Source: an uncultured Pseudanabaenaceae cyanobacterium
GTDB taxonomy: Bacteria > Cyanobacteriota > Cyanobacteriia > PCC-9006 > JAAUQQ01
NCBI GenBank assembly: GCA_937949725.1
Contig: CALECT010000123.1
Span: 1 to 36,143, forward strand
DNA length: 36,143 nt
Reading direction: 5' to 3'
Shown: positions 24,962-32,844 of the stretch, piece after piece
Layout of the letters: each line of letters begins with the position of its first letter
How positions within the stretch are numbered: position 1 is the stretch's first letter
Translations under genes and position numbers: made by a program
The notes under the pieces: model-generated
What the model saw: only the letters and a program-made list of their open reading frames with translations
Database searches by the model: none
Told to the model about the DNA's origin: nothing

Positions 24962-25576
24962 ATGACCTCCCCCCTTAAGCCATGGCTCGGTTTTGGACTC
25001 TTGCTGAGTGCAGTGGCTTTGGGCGGTTGTGCCATGGCCCAGGCTCAGCGTCCGGCGAATAAGGTTTCCAATCCACCTCAAGCTACTGCCATTGCTGAGC
25101 CTGAGAGCGCTCAGCCAGCCCAAACCATCGCTATGGCTCGGGCTACATCCCAAACTGAGGATACGGATGAGATGTTTGCCCAGGCTCCCTTGGGACGGCC
25201 GAATCGACCGATTTCTGCGGCAAATATTACGACAGTGAAGGTTTTCAACCTGGATAGCCAGTGCGATGGCTTCGAAGGAGAAGTGGTGAAGCTAGCGGAG
25301 GATGGCTCTTTAGAAGAAGCGGTGGGATTGGCGATCGCCAATAGCAACAACCCCGACTTCTCCATTTCCAGCTACCGCGTCGGCGATGGCCGCTTTCCCC
25401 AGGAAGTGGTGGTTGATTTACGTCTCGCTCCTGATTCCAAACGAGTGTTTACTTCTTTGTCCGTTTGCGAGGGCCAAGCTTTGTTTGGCTCTATTCGCCG
25501 CACCTTGGTGGAAAACGGTCAGTTTGACGTGACCCAAGTGCAGTTCACAGCGGCAGGCGACGAGATCATTCTTTAG
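24962..25576 (+). CDS. GerMN-like domain lipoprotein
   Basis: Starting at ATG 24962, the 204-residue protein has a signal peptide with lipobox LGGC (Cys about 23), then an Ala/Pro/Gln-rich linker to about residue 80. The globular part has TVKVFNLDSQCDGFEGEVVKLAED, a helix, VVVDLRLAPDSKRVFTSL and a C-terminal helix-strand pair ending VQFTAAGDEI. This strand-helix order resembles GerMN domains, which occur in many cyanobacterial lipoproteins and are thought to act at the cell envelope; the match is by pattern and only moderate. An upstream frame extension from 24872 has no leader-like features. It is divergent from pyrB, with about 240 bases between the starts. Confidence 0.78.
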   Translation: MTSPLKPWLGFGLLLSAVALGGCAMAQAQRPANKVSNPPQATAIAEPESAQPAQTIAMARATSQTEDTDEMFAQAPLGRPNRPISAANITTVKVFNLDSQCDGFEGEVVKLAEDGSLEEAVGLAIANSNNPDFSISSYRVGDGRFPQEVVVDLRLAPDSKRVFTSLSVCEGQALFGSIRRTLVENGQFDVTQVQFTAAGDEIIL

Positions 25577-25750
25577 GAATGCCAATTTAATCAAACGAAT
25601 TCTACGGTAGGCTTCGGGTACCCATACCCGGCTTACGCCAAGCCTAACCAGAGAAGCTGGGGGGAAGCCTAGCAGAGGCGCGAGAAAACCTCGTCCCTAC
25701 ATCGTGATGCGTGATGGACAAGGTTCAGGCATGGCCTAAATTTTCGTTGT
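25577..25750. repeat. Palindrome-rich spacer between convergent genes
   Basis: A nested palindrome lies at 25608-25646, with outer arms TAGGCTT/AAGCCTA and inner arms CGGGTA/TACCCG around CCCA. Further on, CCTCGTCCCTACATCG...GGACAAGG near 25690-25722 shares GTCCCTAC and GGACAAGG words with the palindromes inside the U32 gene. No protein gene fits here. The structures may act as bidirectional terminators or be dispersed repeats. Confidence 0.55.
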
Positions 25751-28700
25751 TTAAGATGCCTGCTGGAGTTGTCGCTGGAATTGCTGGGACATCTCTACCA
25801 CCACCGAATTCGGCACCTGGGTTAGCAGGGGATGATCATCGGCGATATGGAGATGCTCAGAGAGGTGATGCATCGTCTTGCCCAAATATTCCAAAGCCAT
25901 CTCATGGATCTCGCTTTCGGGGGGTTGCTTCTCCAACAGACTGAGATAAATCTGCATCGCCGTTTCCAGGTGCGCAAATATCACACTGGAATTTTGGTCT
26001 GATTCGGTCAGACAGCCACGGCGCTGGTGGGCCAGGGCAAGGTTGAGCCGACTGGCCGAAGTATCGAAGCCGATGGACATGGCTCCCGTTGTCGAGAGTT
26101 CGCGCACCAGGCTCAGTGCCGCTTCATAGGCGAAGATGCTTTGCTCTAGGGATTCCCGTTGGGTCTGGGGATCAGCATAGGCGTGGCTGGCAAGTTGCAG
26201 GGTGGCAGCACCGAGATTGTTCTGGGTGGCAGCATGGGCTAGCGGGACTTCGTTGCGCTTGCGATACATCAAAGCCACTTGGTAAGTTCCGGTGGCTAAG
26301 CGCAGCAGATCGATGGATTTCTCGCTCTGGGCCAGGTTGAGATAGGCCGTGCCCAGATTGTTTTGAATCATGCCAAAGCGAACTGGATCCACATCGGGGT
26401 CATGGTGGGCCAGGGCTGCGCTGTAAGCTGCGATCGCGCCTTGCAGATGCTCTGAAGCTTCACGGTTAGGGCAGTGGAGGGAGAGGTTCCAGAGGGCTGT
26501 GCCTAGGTTGTTCTGGATGGCACCATGGCGCTCATTGCGATTGATTTCCTGCTCCCCAGTGGGATCGGGAGTCTCTGCATCACAGACCTTGAGAGCAGCT
26601 TGGTAAGCTGCGATCGCACCCTGCCAGTTTTCCGCAGGAGCTTCACTGCTGGCCAAGGCTCCATAGGCCTCGCCCAACTGGTTTTGCAGTTCGAGGTAAG
26701 CCTCATCATTAACTTCGGCTTGGACGATACCCCGCTTGAACGTCAAAACAGATTTTTTGATGCAGGCGTTGCGGTAGTTGGGGTGCTGACGACTCAGGTT
26801 CAGATACATATGCCCCAGGTCATGACAGACGTTAGGCCATGCGGAATGGTCCTGGTTTAAGCCGGTGAGAGCCTGCTCATAGGAAACGATAGCGATGGTG
26901 AGGTGGGGAAGATCACGGTGGCCTTGACTGACCTGATCGCGATAGAAGTTCGCCATCTCCAGAAGCTGGGTGGCAAAGGCAGTTTGGGTCTCTGGGGTGC
27001 GTTTCAGTTGCTTCAGCGACTGCATAATTTCCCAGGGTAAATAGGTGTTCTCCTGGGTCGCATGGCGTTGGGTAAGCTGCTGGACGAGGCTGCCAATGGA
27101 GATAGCCAGTGGATTGGTCAGAACCTTGGCGACGAGCTCTCGGGTGTTTTGGTGGGAGCGGCGAGAGTTGGACTCAGCCTCTAATTCCTGGGGAGGGACG
27201 GTGGGCGTTTCGACACTATCGCTGAGGGATAGGCTGGCTGGATCCTGAACAGCATCTTCGGATTTCTGACTTACGCCGCTGGGTGATGCGTCGGGCTCGT
27301 TTCCAGAACGCTTGCTTAAACCGAGGGTGTCTAGGGCTTCCAGGGCAAGGTCATCCTGCGAAGTCGCTGGGGCTTCACCTGAACTGTCCGCAGGCTTAGC
27401 AAGGTTGACGAGGGTTGTTGCTTCGGCATTTTCTGGGGCTATCTCTGCATCAGATGCGCCATGGCTATCTTCTGGGGTTGACGGCTCCTGTAGTGACTCA
27501 CCCTGGGGCTCTGGGGAACATGCTTCCGCTAGCTCTCTTTCAGCTGGTTCTTCAGCTATAAGGCTTTGGGGAATGCGGATTTTCTTTTCGGGCTGAGCAG
27601 CCAGCGGGGTGATGTTAGAAACAGATTGCTCAGGCTCTGCAAGGGACTCGGGGGAAGGCTCTGCAAGGGCATCCGTTGAAGGCGATTCTTCTTGTTGGAA
27701 CTGGCCGCAAATTACGGTTTGCTCTAGACCTGCCGTTGCTTCTGCTTGATGATCTGCATCCTTGAGGGCATTGCCAATGGGAAGCGATCGCGAGTCGTTG
27801 GCATTGTTCTGATTGGCAGCACCTTTCTTTAAGGGAAAGGTCTCAATTTCGCTTTCTTTGAGTTCTGCAGTGGTATCTCCCGATGCTTGTTTCTCTGCGA
27901 TTACTCCATCTTCATGGGCTTGGGGGAGAAACGGAACGTAAACCTCGGGTTGCTGGAGTGGGGCAATGGGTTCGGCTAGGTCAGCTAGCTCCGCTAAGTC
28001 ATCTAGGTGGGCGAGATCTCGCAAGACATCCACCGCGCTGCCATAACGCCGCCGGGTCGCTCGCTCCAGCATGCAGTTGAGCAGCGCTTTGAGACCATCG
28101 CTCAGCTCCGTCTCTAGACTGTCTTCCCAGCACCAGCAATCCTCCGCCACATCAAAAAGCTTTTCGAGGGGCTGAGCTGTAAGGAGCTGAATAGCGGTCA
28201 CGCCCAAGCTGTATAGATCACTGGCAGGGACGGCTTGGCCCAGCTTGCGTTCAGGAGCCCAATATTGCAGCACCTGCAAGTCTTGGGTTTGTCCCTGAGC
28301 CGGTTGATTGATTTCGCAAATGGGGGCAATTTCGCGATAGCTTGCCGCCACAAGTCGTTGATCGGTGCTGCGTTGGATCAAGGTATGGGGACGAATATCG
28401 CCGTGGATAAACCCCTGGTCGTGAATTTGAATGAGATCAGACAATACGCTGTTGAGATGCTGGCGTAGCGTGAGCTCATCCGTCGCTCCATGGCGCTCCT
28501 GGCCCTGGGCCAAGCTAGCCTCACCGAGCCAAGCATGGGCCAATAATGTTTGGGGAGCCAAGCCATTTTGGGTCGTGGGATAATCCACCAGCGCAATGAG
28601 CCGAGGAAGGTGTCCTTGGTTGCCTAAAAATTCCAGACGTGCCAACTGCGCGGAGTTCCAGCCTGCTTCGACCGAGAGCTCTCCCCGATTAATGACGACG

Positions 28701-28879
28701 CAGCGAGGCTTGGAGGGCAAATGTTGATCTGTCGCCAGATAGGCTCGGCTGATCGCCCCTAGCGGTTCGGTGAGGACAAAGCGATCGCCAATTTTCAGCG
28801 GCGTACCGCATTGGGAGCAAAAGCTGGAGCTTTCTTGATTGCGAGGCTTGGCACAGTCGGAGTTTGGACAGTAGATCAT
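25751..28879 (-). CDS. Zinc-ribbon, Ser/Thr kinase-like (probable pseudokinase), TPR protein
   Basis: The 1042-residue protein begins with a four-cysteine zinc ribbon (C4, C9, C21, C24; CPNSDC...FCSQCG). This is the signature of cyanobacterial 4-Cys Ser/Thr kinases. The following kinase-like domain (about 30-300) lacks key residues. The Gly-rich loop is LGAISRAYLA, the beta-3 Lys is replaced within RCVVINRG (about N64), and the catalytic HRDIKPQN is HGDIRPHT (159-166). The DFG position is ASY (179-181), although APE-like APERK and DLYSLGVT are kept. Residues about 305-600 are acidic, Ser/Pro/Glu-rich and likely disordered. About 600-1040 hold TPR units with repeated QNNLGTA motifs. It is probably a regulatory scaffold rather than an active kinase. 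A short palindrome lies upstream of the start. Confidence 0.85.
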   Translation of the reverse strand: MIYCPNSDCAKPRNQESSSFCSQCGTPLKIGDRFVLTEPLGAISRAYLATDQHLPSKPRCVVINRGELSVEAGWNSAQLARLEFLGNQGHLPRLIALVDYPTTQNGLAPQTLLAHAWLGEASLAQGQERHGATDELTLRQHLNSVLSDLIQIHDQGFIHGDIRPHTLIQRSTDQRLVAASYREIAPICEINQPAQGQTQDLQVLQYWAPERKLGQAVPASDLYSLGVTAIQLLTAQPLEKLFDVAEDCWCWEDSLETELSDGLKALLNCMLERATRRRYGSAVDVLRDLAHLDDLAELADLAEPIAPLQQPEVYVPFLPQAHEDGVIAEKQASGDTTAELKESEIETFPLKKGAANQNNANDSRSLPIGNALKDADHQAEATAGLEQTVICGQFQQEESPSTDALAEPSPESLAEPEQSVSNITPLAAQPEKKIRIPQSLIAEEPAERELAEACSPEPQGESLQEPSTPEDSHGASDAEIAPENAEATTLVNLAKPADSSGEAPATSQDDLALEALDTLGLSKRSGNEPDASPSGVSQKSEDAVQDPASLSLSDSVETPTVPPQELEAESNSRRSHQNTRELVAKVLTNPLAISIGSLVQQLTQRHATQENTYLPWEIMQSLKQLKRTPETQTAFATQLLEMANFYRDQVSQGHRDLPHLTIAIVSYEQALTGLNQDHSAWPNVCHDLGHMYLNLSRQHPNYRNACIKKSVLTFKRGIVQAEVNDEAYLELQNQLGEAYGALASSEAPAENWQGAIAAYQAALKVCDAETPDPTGEQEINRNERHGAIQNNLGTALWNLSLHCPNREASEHLQGAIAAYSAALAHHDPDVDPVRFGMIQNNLGTAYLNLAQSEKSIDLLRLATGTYQVALMYRKRNEVPLAHAATQNNLGAATLQLASHAYADPQTQRESLEQSIFAYEAALSLVRELSTTGAMSIGFDTSASRLNLALAHQRRGCLTESDQNSSVIFAHLETAMQIYLSLLEKQPPESEIHEMALEYLGKTMHHLSEHLHIADDHPLLTQVPNSVVVEMSQQFQRQLQQAS

Positions 28880-28930
28880 GATTCAACAAAAAAACCCTTG
28901 AGCGCAGTTGCACCTGACTGTGGGCTCTTA

Positions 28931-28967
28931 CCCTTAGTTATTCCCGGATAGGTCAAAAAACTAAGGG
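28931..28967. promoter_or_regulatory. Inverted repeat upstream of the pseudokinase gene
   Basis: CCCTTAGTT (28931-28939) and AACTAAGGG (28959-28967) form 9-bp perfect arms with a 19-base spacer, about 50-90 bases upstream of the start of the minus-strand gene. No T-tract follows in either direction. It could be an operator or cruciform, but there is no direct evidence. Confidence 0.3.
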
Positions 28968-29033
28968 GTTACTGCGGATTTTTTGACGACCAGAACCACC
29001 TGTATACGGCGAAGCTAGCCCCCTAAGCCATCC

Positions 29034-29076
29034 AACAAAAAGCCATTGATTGAGCAGAGTCAAAATCAACGGCTTT
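29034..29076 (-). terminator. Rho-independent terminator downstream of the ABC permease
   Basis: Read on the minus strand, AAAGCCGTTGATT (29064-29076) pairs with AATCAATGGCTTT (29039-29051) with one G-T wobble. A T-rich stretch TTGTT follows. It lies about 35 bases after the permease stop, in the expected position. Confidence 0.72.
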
Positions 29077-29109
29077 GTAATGGACCGGAATGATTGAAGC
29101 GAACTCGAA

Positions 29110-29994
29110 CTACACCAAATCTCCCTTAGGATTTAGCCATTCATTTAGACCTTCACCCAGCAGCGATAGGCCCACCACCATAATCGTTAAGGCCAGGCCT
29201 GGGAATAATGCCGTCCACCAAATGCCTGTAGGTAAGGCATCCAATGCCTGCTTCAAATCATGGCCCCATTCCGGCGTCTCTGCGGGTAAGCCCAGGCCCA
29301 AGAAGCCCAAACCGCCTAGGACCAACACGGCATCTGCCGCATTGAGGGTAAACAACACAGGCACACTGGGAATGACATTGAGAAAGAGATACTTGCTCAA
29401 AATGCGCGGTGTGGAAGCGCCCATGGCCTGAGCTGCTTCTACAAATAGCTCTGACTTCACACTAACGGTTTGGTTACGCACCACCCGGTAATACTGGGGC
29501 ACATAGGCAACGCAAAGCGCCAAAGCTGCATTGAGCAAGCCGCGCCCCACCACAAAGGCAAGGGTGACAGAGAGTAATAGGCCGGGCAGGGTATAGAGCG
29601 TGTCCATCAAAAACAGCAAAATGCGGTCCACCCAGCCGCCCAAATAACCGCTCAATAATCCCAGCGGTACACCAATCACCAGGCTCATGGCAGTGGCCAG
29701 CAACACGACCTTGAGCGCGACCTGGGTCCCAAAGAATGTGCGGGAAAAAACGTCATAGCCTTCCCGACTGGTGCCGAACCAATGCTCTCCTGAAGGGGCT
29801 GCATGGATCGGGTTAATCAGAGAGGCCGTGGGGTCTTGGAGAATGCCCCAGCCCTGGAGCAGCGGTGCCAGGATGGCCAGCAAAATAAATCCCAACGTAA
29901 TCACGAGGCCAATTAAGGTGAGCCTGGCCGATAGATTGGGCTGAAACAGGGGGGCAAATCGAGATTGGATTCGCCCAGCATGCACCGGAGCCAT
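29110..29994 (-). CDS. Peptide/oligopeptide-type ABC transporter permease (DppC/OppC-like)
   Basis: The 294-residue integral membrane protein has an N-terminal hydrophobic helix (about 25-47) and a periplasmic segment with HWFGTSREGYDVFSRTFFG. This is the DppC/OppC signature. Five further helices follow, and the cytoplasmic EAA loop reads EAAQAMGASTPRILSKYLFLNVIP, which docks to the ATPase. The C-terminal LGLPAETPEWGHDLKQAL block is also characteristic. The other parts of the transporter (partner DppB permease, ATPase and binding protein) are not in this window, so it is an isolated permease gene. Oligopeptide, dipeptide or nickel substrates cannot be separated by sequence alone. A terminator follows. 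Confidence 0.95.
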   Translation of the reverse strand: MAPVHAGRIQSRFAPLFQPNLSARLTLIGLVITLGFILLAILAPLLQGWGILQDPTASLINPIHAAPSGEHWFGTSREGYDVFSRTFFGTQVALKVVLLATAMSLVIGVPLGLLSGYLGGWVDRILLFLMDTLYTLPGLLLSVTLAFVVGRGLLNAALALCVAYVPQYYRVVRNQTVSVKSELFVEAAQAMGASTPRILSKYLFLNVIPSVPVLFTLNAADAVLVLGGLGFLGLGLPAETPEWGHDLKQALDALPTGIWWTALFPGLALTIMVVGLSLLGEGLNEWLNPKGDLV

Positions 29995-30450
29995 AGGAAT
30001 GTTGCGCTATTCAGTAATCCACATTCTAGGATGCGATGTTCCTATCCCTCGCATTGGAACAGGATTGCGATCGCCCTTGCATAACAGTGAAAGTGAGGGC
30101 AGCTTCGATTGCTCCCTCTAAGAAGTCGTCAAGAAATATTAATAAAACCTGTACTTTCCCAACGGGTCTCTGAACTGTTCTTTATGATTTAACCGGAATA
30201 TTCATAGATGTCTTAGCTAGCCTTTGGTGTCTCAGGCTATTTCCATGTCTCAGGATTTCGGTTCACTTCATTTTGATGGATTGCCAAGTCCTAGAGCGAT
30301 CGCCCAAACCCAGGCTCATTCAGCAGTTGGGTACATACTTGTTTTTTTGCTGCCCCTTGATAATGAAGAGGCGGCCTTTTTAGTTGGTGATCTCACTTAA
30401 CCCAGACTTTGATAGGCTGGCTCTACTTATAGAGTCTCGGAATTTGACGC
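29995..30450. other. Intergenic region between divergent ABC permease and guaB3
   Basis: The 456 bases are AT-richer than the flanking genes and hold at least the promoters of both divergent genes. A small palindrome CTCTA-CTTA-TAGAG (30421-30434) lies just before guaB3. No tRNA, small gene or long repeat is visible. Confidence 0.4.
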
Positions 30451-31617
30451 GTGGTGGATATCCAACTGGGTAAAGGCAAAACGGCTCGTAGAGCCTACGG
30501 ATTTGATGAAATTGCGCTGGCGCCAGGTCAGGTAACCCTGGACCCAGCCCTGGCAGATACAAGCTGGAGCATTGGTGGAGTTGAGCGAGAGATTCCTATT
30601 ATTGCCAGTGCCATGGATGGCGTTGTGGATGTGGGAATGGCTATCAAACTATCTGAGCTGGGAGCCCTGGGGGTACTCAATTTAGAGGGCATCCAAACTC
30701 GCTATGCCGATCCAAACCCAGTACTCGATCGTATTGCTGAAGTGGGTAAGGACGAATTTGTTCCCCTGATGCAGGAAATTTATTCAACACCTGTTCAGCC
30801 AGAACTGATCAAGCAGCGTATCCAAGAGATCAAGCAAGGTGGCGGAGTGGCCGCTGTAAGCCTCACCCCCGTGGGTGCTGCTAAATACGGCAATGCCGTT
30901 GCAGAAGCTGGGGCAGACATTGTCTTTATTCAGGCAACCGTTGTGTCCACCGACCATCTATCCCCTGATGGCATTCAGCCTTTGGACCTGGCGAAGTTCT
31001 GCAAAGAAATGCCCATGCCAGTGGCCTTGGGCAACTGCGTTACCTATGACGTGGCAATGAAGCTCATGAAGGCTGGTGCCTCTGCCGTCATGGTGGGCAT
31101 TGGCCCTGGTGCAGCTTGCACCTCCCGTGGGGTGCTAGGCGTGGGGGTTCCCCAGGCAACGGCTGTGGCTGATTGTGCTGCTGCTCGCGACGACTATCAC
31201 AAAGAGACTGGGCGTTACGTCACTATCGTGGCTGATGGTGGTTTGGTCACTGGTGGCGACATCTGCAAATGTATTGCTTGCGGTGCGGATGGCGTGATGA
31301 TCGGCTCACCCTTTGCTCGCTCTGCTGAAGCGCCGGGTCGCGGCTTCCACTGGGGCATGGCAACCCCTAGCCCTGTTCTCCCCCGAGGCACCCGCATTAA
31401 CGTGGGCACCACTGGTAGCCTGGAGCAGATTCTGCGAGGCCCCGCCAAGCTAGACGATGGCACTCACAACTTCCTGGGTGCTTTGCAAACGAGCATGGGC
31501 ACCTTGGGAGCCAAAACCATCAAAGAGATGCAGAAAGTGGATGTCGTCATTGCACCTTCCTTGCTGACCGAGGGTAAGGTTTACCAAAAAGCACAGCAGC
31601 TTGGCATGGGCAAATAG
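30451..31617 (+). CDS. guaB3: GuaB3 family IMP dehydrogenase-related protein
   Basis: The 388-residue protein is a short IMPDH/GMPR-family enzyme without CBS domains. It starts with [19 protein letters not shown] and has ASAMDGVVD and ALGVLNLEG. The catalytic loop is [13 protein letters not shown] with C223 as the nucleophile, followed by [15 protein letters not shown] for the phosphate-binding region and [12 protein letters not shown] near the end. GuaB3 is the cyanobacterial and actinobacterial branch, and in cyanobacteria it has been reported to act as an IMP dehydrogenase supplying XMP for GMP synthesis. The start is a GTG (GTG-GTG in tandem). A Yfr1-like RNA and trxA follow, a gene order I recall from other cyanobacteria. 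Confidence 0.93.
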   Translation: MVDIQLGKGKTARRAYGFDEIALAPGQVTLDPALADTSWSIGGVEREIPIIASAMDGVVDVGMAIKLSELGALGVLNLEGIQTRYADPNPVLDRIAEVGKDEFVPLMQEIYSTPVQPELIKQRIQEIKQGGGVAAVSLTPVGAAKYGNAVAEAGADIVFIQATVVSTDHLSPDGIQPLDLAKFCKEMPMPVALGNCVTYDVAMKLMKAGASAVMVGIGPGAACTSRGVLGVGVPQATAVADCAAARDDYHKETGRYVTIVADGGLVTGGDICKCIACGADGVMIGSPFARSAEAPGRGFHWGMATPSPVLPRGTRINVGTTGSLEQILRGPAKLDDGTHNFLGALQTSMGTLGAKTIKEMQKVDVVIAPSLLTEGKVYQKAQQLGMGK

Positions 31618-31755
31618 GCTGGGATTAATACAGAAAGCGGAGATAACTTAATGCTTCTTTACGCCGCCCAGCAAGAGCTTCATGCTAAATCGGGGATTGT
31701 GGAATTTATACCTTTATGGGCGTGACATAGGGACACTAACCCCATAGGATGGACC

Positions 31756-31761
31756 TACAAT
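31756..31761 (+). promoter_or_regulatory. Putative -10 element of the Yfr1 promoter
   Basis: TACAAT at 31756-31761 lies about 7 bases before the inferred transcript start near 31767-31769. The -35 region (around 31732-31737, GACACT) is weak. Confidence 0.5.
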
Positions 31762-31767
31762 AAGTTG

Positions 31768-31845
31768 AGCGGAGATGAAAATCTCTGTTCACTCCTCACA
31801 CCACACCTCGCCTGGACGTTTTCGTCTAGGCGTTTCTTCTTTTAA
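31768..31845 (+). ncRNA. yfr1: Small RNA Yfr1 (cyanobacterial functional RNA 1)
   Basis: A short transcript unit is visible between guaB3 and trxA. First is a hairpin GAGAT-GAAA-ATCTC (31772-31785). Then comes a single-stranded stretch with ACTCCTCACAC (31791-31801), the ultraconserved Yfr1 motif. Last is a 10-bp terminator stem CGCCTGGACG/CGTCTAGGCG with a TTTT loop (31809-31832) followed by TTTCTTCTTTT. Yfr1 in other cyanobacteria is about 55-65 nt with this same order (hairpin, motif, terminator), lies between guaB and trxA, and represses porin-like mRNAs by base pairing through the motif. A TACAAT -10 box stands at the right distance. The exact ends are inferred from these elements. Confidence 0.9.
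31809..31843 (+). terminator. Terminator of Yfr1
   Basis: A 10-bp stem with one G-T wobble, a TTTT loop and a downstream T-rich tract (TTTCTTCTTTT). It ends the RNA and may also stop read-through from guaB3. Confidence 0.85.
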
Positions 31846-32343
31846 AGACTGAGTGTTAGCCCAAATCTAAGGGATGGGCCATGGAGACTTGTCGGTAGTT
31901 TGACCATGGCCATTTGGTCTAAGAAGCCACTGATGATTATCCCAAACCTTGTCTTACAGAATCCTGAGCGTCAAGGTTGTATTTGTCTTGCTCTGTCGGC
32001 AGCTGTGGTCCTCTCTGAAGTGATCGATGCCTCTGGAGAGTATTCTTCCTAGCGCCATCGACTGGAGCTTGATGAAGAGGAATGCTTGGGATTTTATAGA
32101 GCGACAATTAATCCTGGGCTTGCGCACATAAAAATTTACTTCAGTTTGGAAGGCGCTGTAAGCTCAACAATCCCTCAGCCTGAGCTCCGTATAGCCCTGT
32201 CGATATAACTGTTTCTTCTAGGATTGCGTGTTATCGGTTATGGGAGCTGCATCTAAATTGACCTATTGTCTCCTATTACCAAACGGCAGGTAGTTCGCTA
32301 TTGTAGGAAACTGAGAACAGTTAAGGGCAAAAGGTTTTTCAGC
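31846..32343. other. Spacer upstream of trxA
   Basis: About 500 bases separate the Yfr1 terminator from the thioredoxin ATG. The reading frame opens at 32266, but the residues before ATG 32344 do not resemble thioredoxin. The sequence contains loosely symmetric GGGCCATGG/CCATGGCC elements near 31875-31913. I see no gene; promoter and long leader are likely contents. Confidence 0.45.
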
Positions 32344-32667
32344 ATGTCAGCAGCTGCACCAGTCACAGATGCAAACTTCAAGCAGGAAGTGCTTGAGAGT
32401 GAGCTTCCCGTTCTCGTCGATTTTTGGGCTCCTTGGTGTGGCCCCTGCCGCATGGTTGCACCTGTGGTCGATGAGATCGCACAACAGTACGACGGCCAGG
32501 TCAAGGTTGTTAAAGTCAACACTGACGAAAGCCCCAGCGTGGCCAGTCAATATGGGATTCGCAGTATTCCTACGTTGATGGTCTTTAAAGGCGGTCAGCG
32601 GGTAGATATGGTTGTTGGGGCTGTACCTAAGGCCACCCTCGCTAACACCCTGGAAAAGTACATTTAA
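32344..32667 (+). CDS. trxA: Thioredoxin
   Basis: From ATG 32344 the product has 107 residues, the length of bacterial and plastid m-type thioredoxins. The active site is W31-C32-G-P-C35 in [11 protein letters not shown], with the buried Asp in VLVDFWAP, the cis-Pro in [11 protein letters not shown], and the C-terminal helix [10 protein letters not shown]. It reduces disulfides in target enzymes using electrons from ferredoxin- or NADPH-thioredoxin reductase. An upstream extension of 26 codons in frame is not thioredoxin-like. Its neighbourhood of guaB3, Yfr1 and trxA matches my recollection of the order in other cyanobacteria. Confidence 0.97.
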   Translation: MSAAAPVTDANFKQEVLESELPVLVDFWAPWCGPCRMVAPVVDEIAQQYDGQVKVVKVNTDESPSVASQYGIRSIPTLMVFKGGQRVDMVVGAVPKATLANTLEKYI

Positions 32668-32720
32668 GGTTCGTTTATTTAGAGCTTTTCTGCTTGTCAG
32701 TAGGCTTAATTTAATTTGAA

Positions 32721-32763
32721 AAGAGGTGGAGCAGCCCGGTGGTTGCTCCACCTCTTTGTTTTC
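32721..32763 (+). terminator. Rho-independent terminator of trxA
   Basis: A perfect 13-bp stem AAGAGGTGGAGCA/TGCTCCACCTCTT (32721-32733 and 32744-32756) with a 10-base loop, followed by TGTTTTCC, 53 bases after the trxA stop. Confidence 0.92.
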
Positions 32764-32813
32764 CCTCTATATCTGCGCTATCTGGGAGCCGCTGGTGACC
32801 GAAACTGCTCGGG

Positions 32814-32819
32814 TACAAT
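32814..32819 (+). promoter_or_regulatory. Putative -10 element of the LOG-family gene
   Basis: TACAAT lies about 25 bases before the ATG, between the trxA terminator and the gene. The -35 region is not clear. AGGAG at 32833-32837 is the ribosome-binding site. Confidence 0.35.
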
Positions 32820-32844
32820 AAGTGCGCTTCACTAGGAGAGTGCA

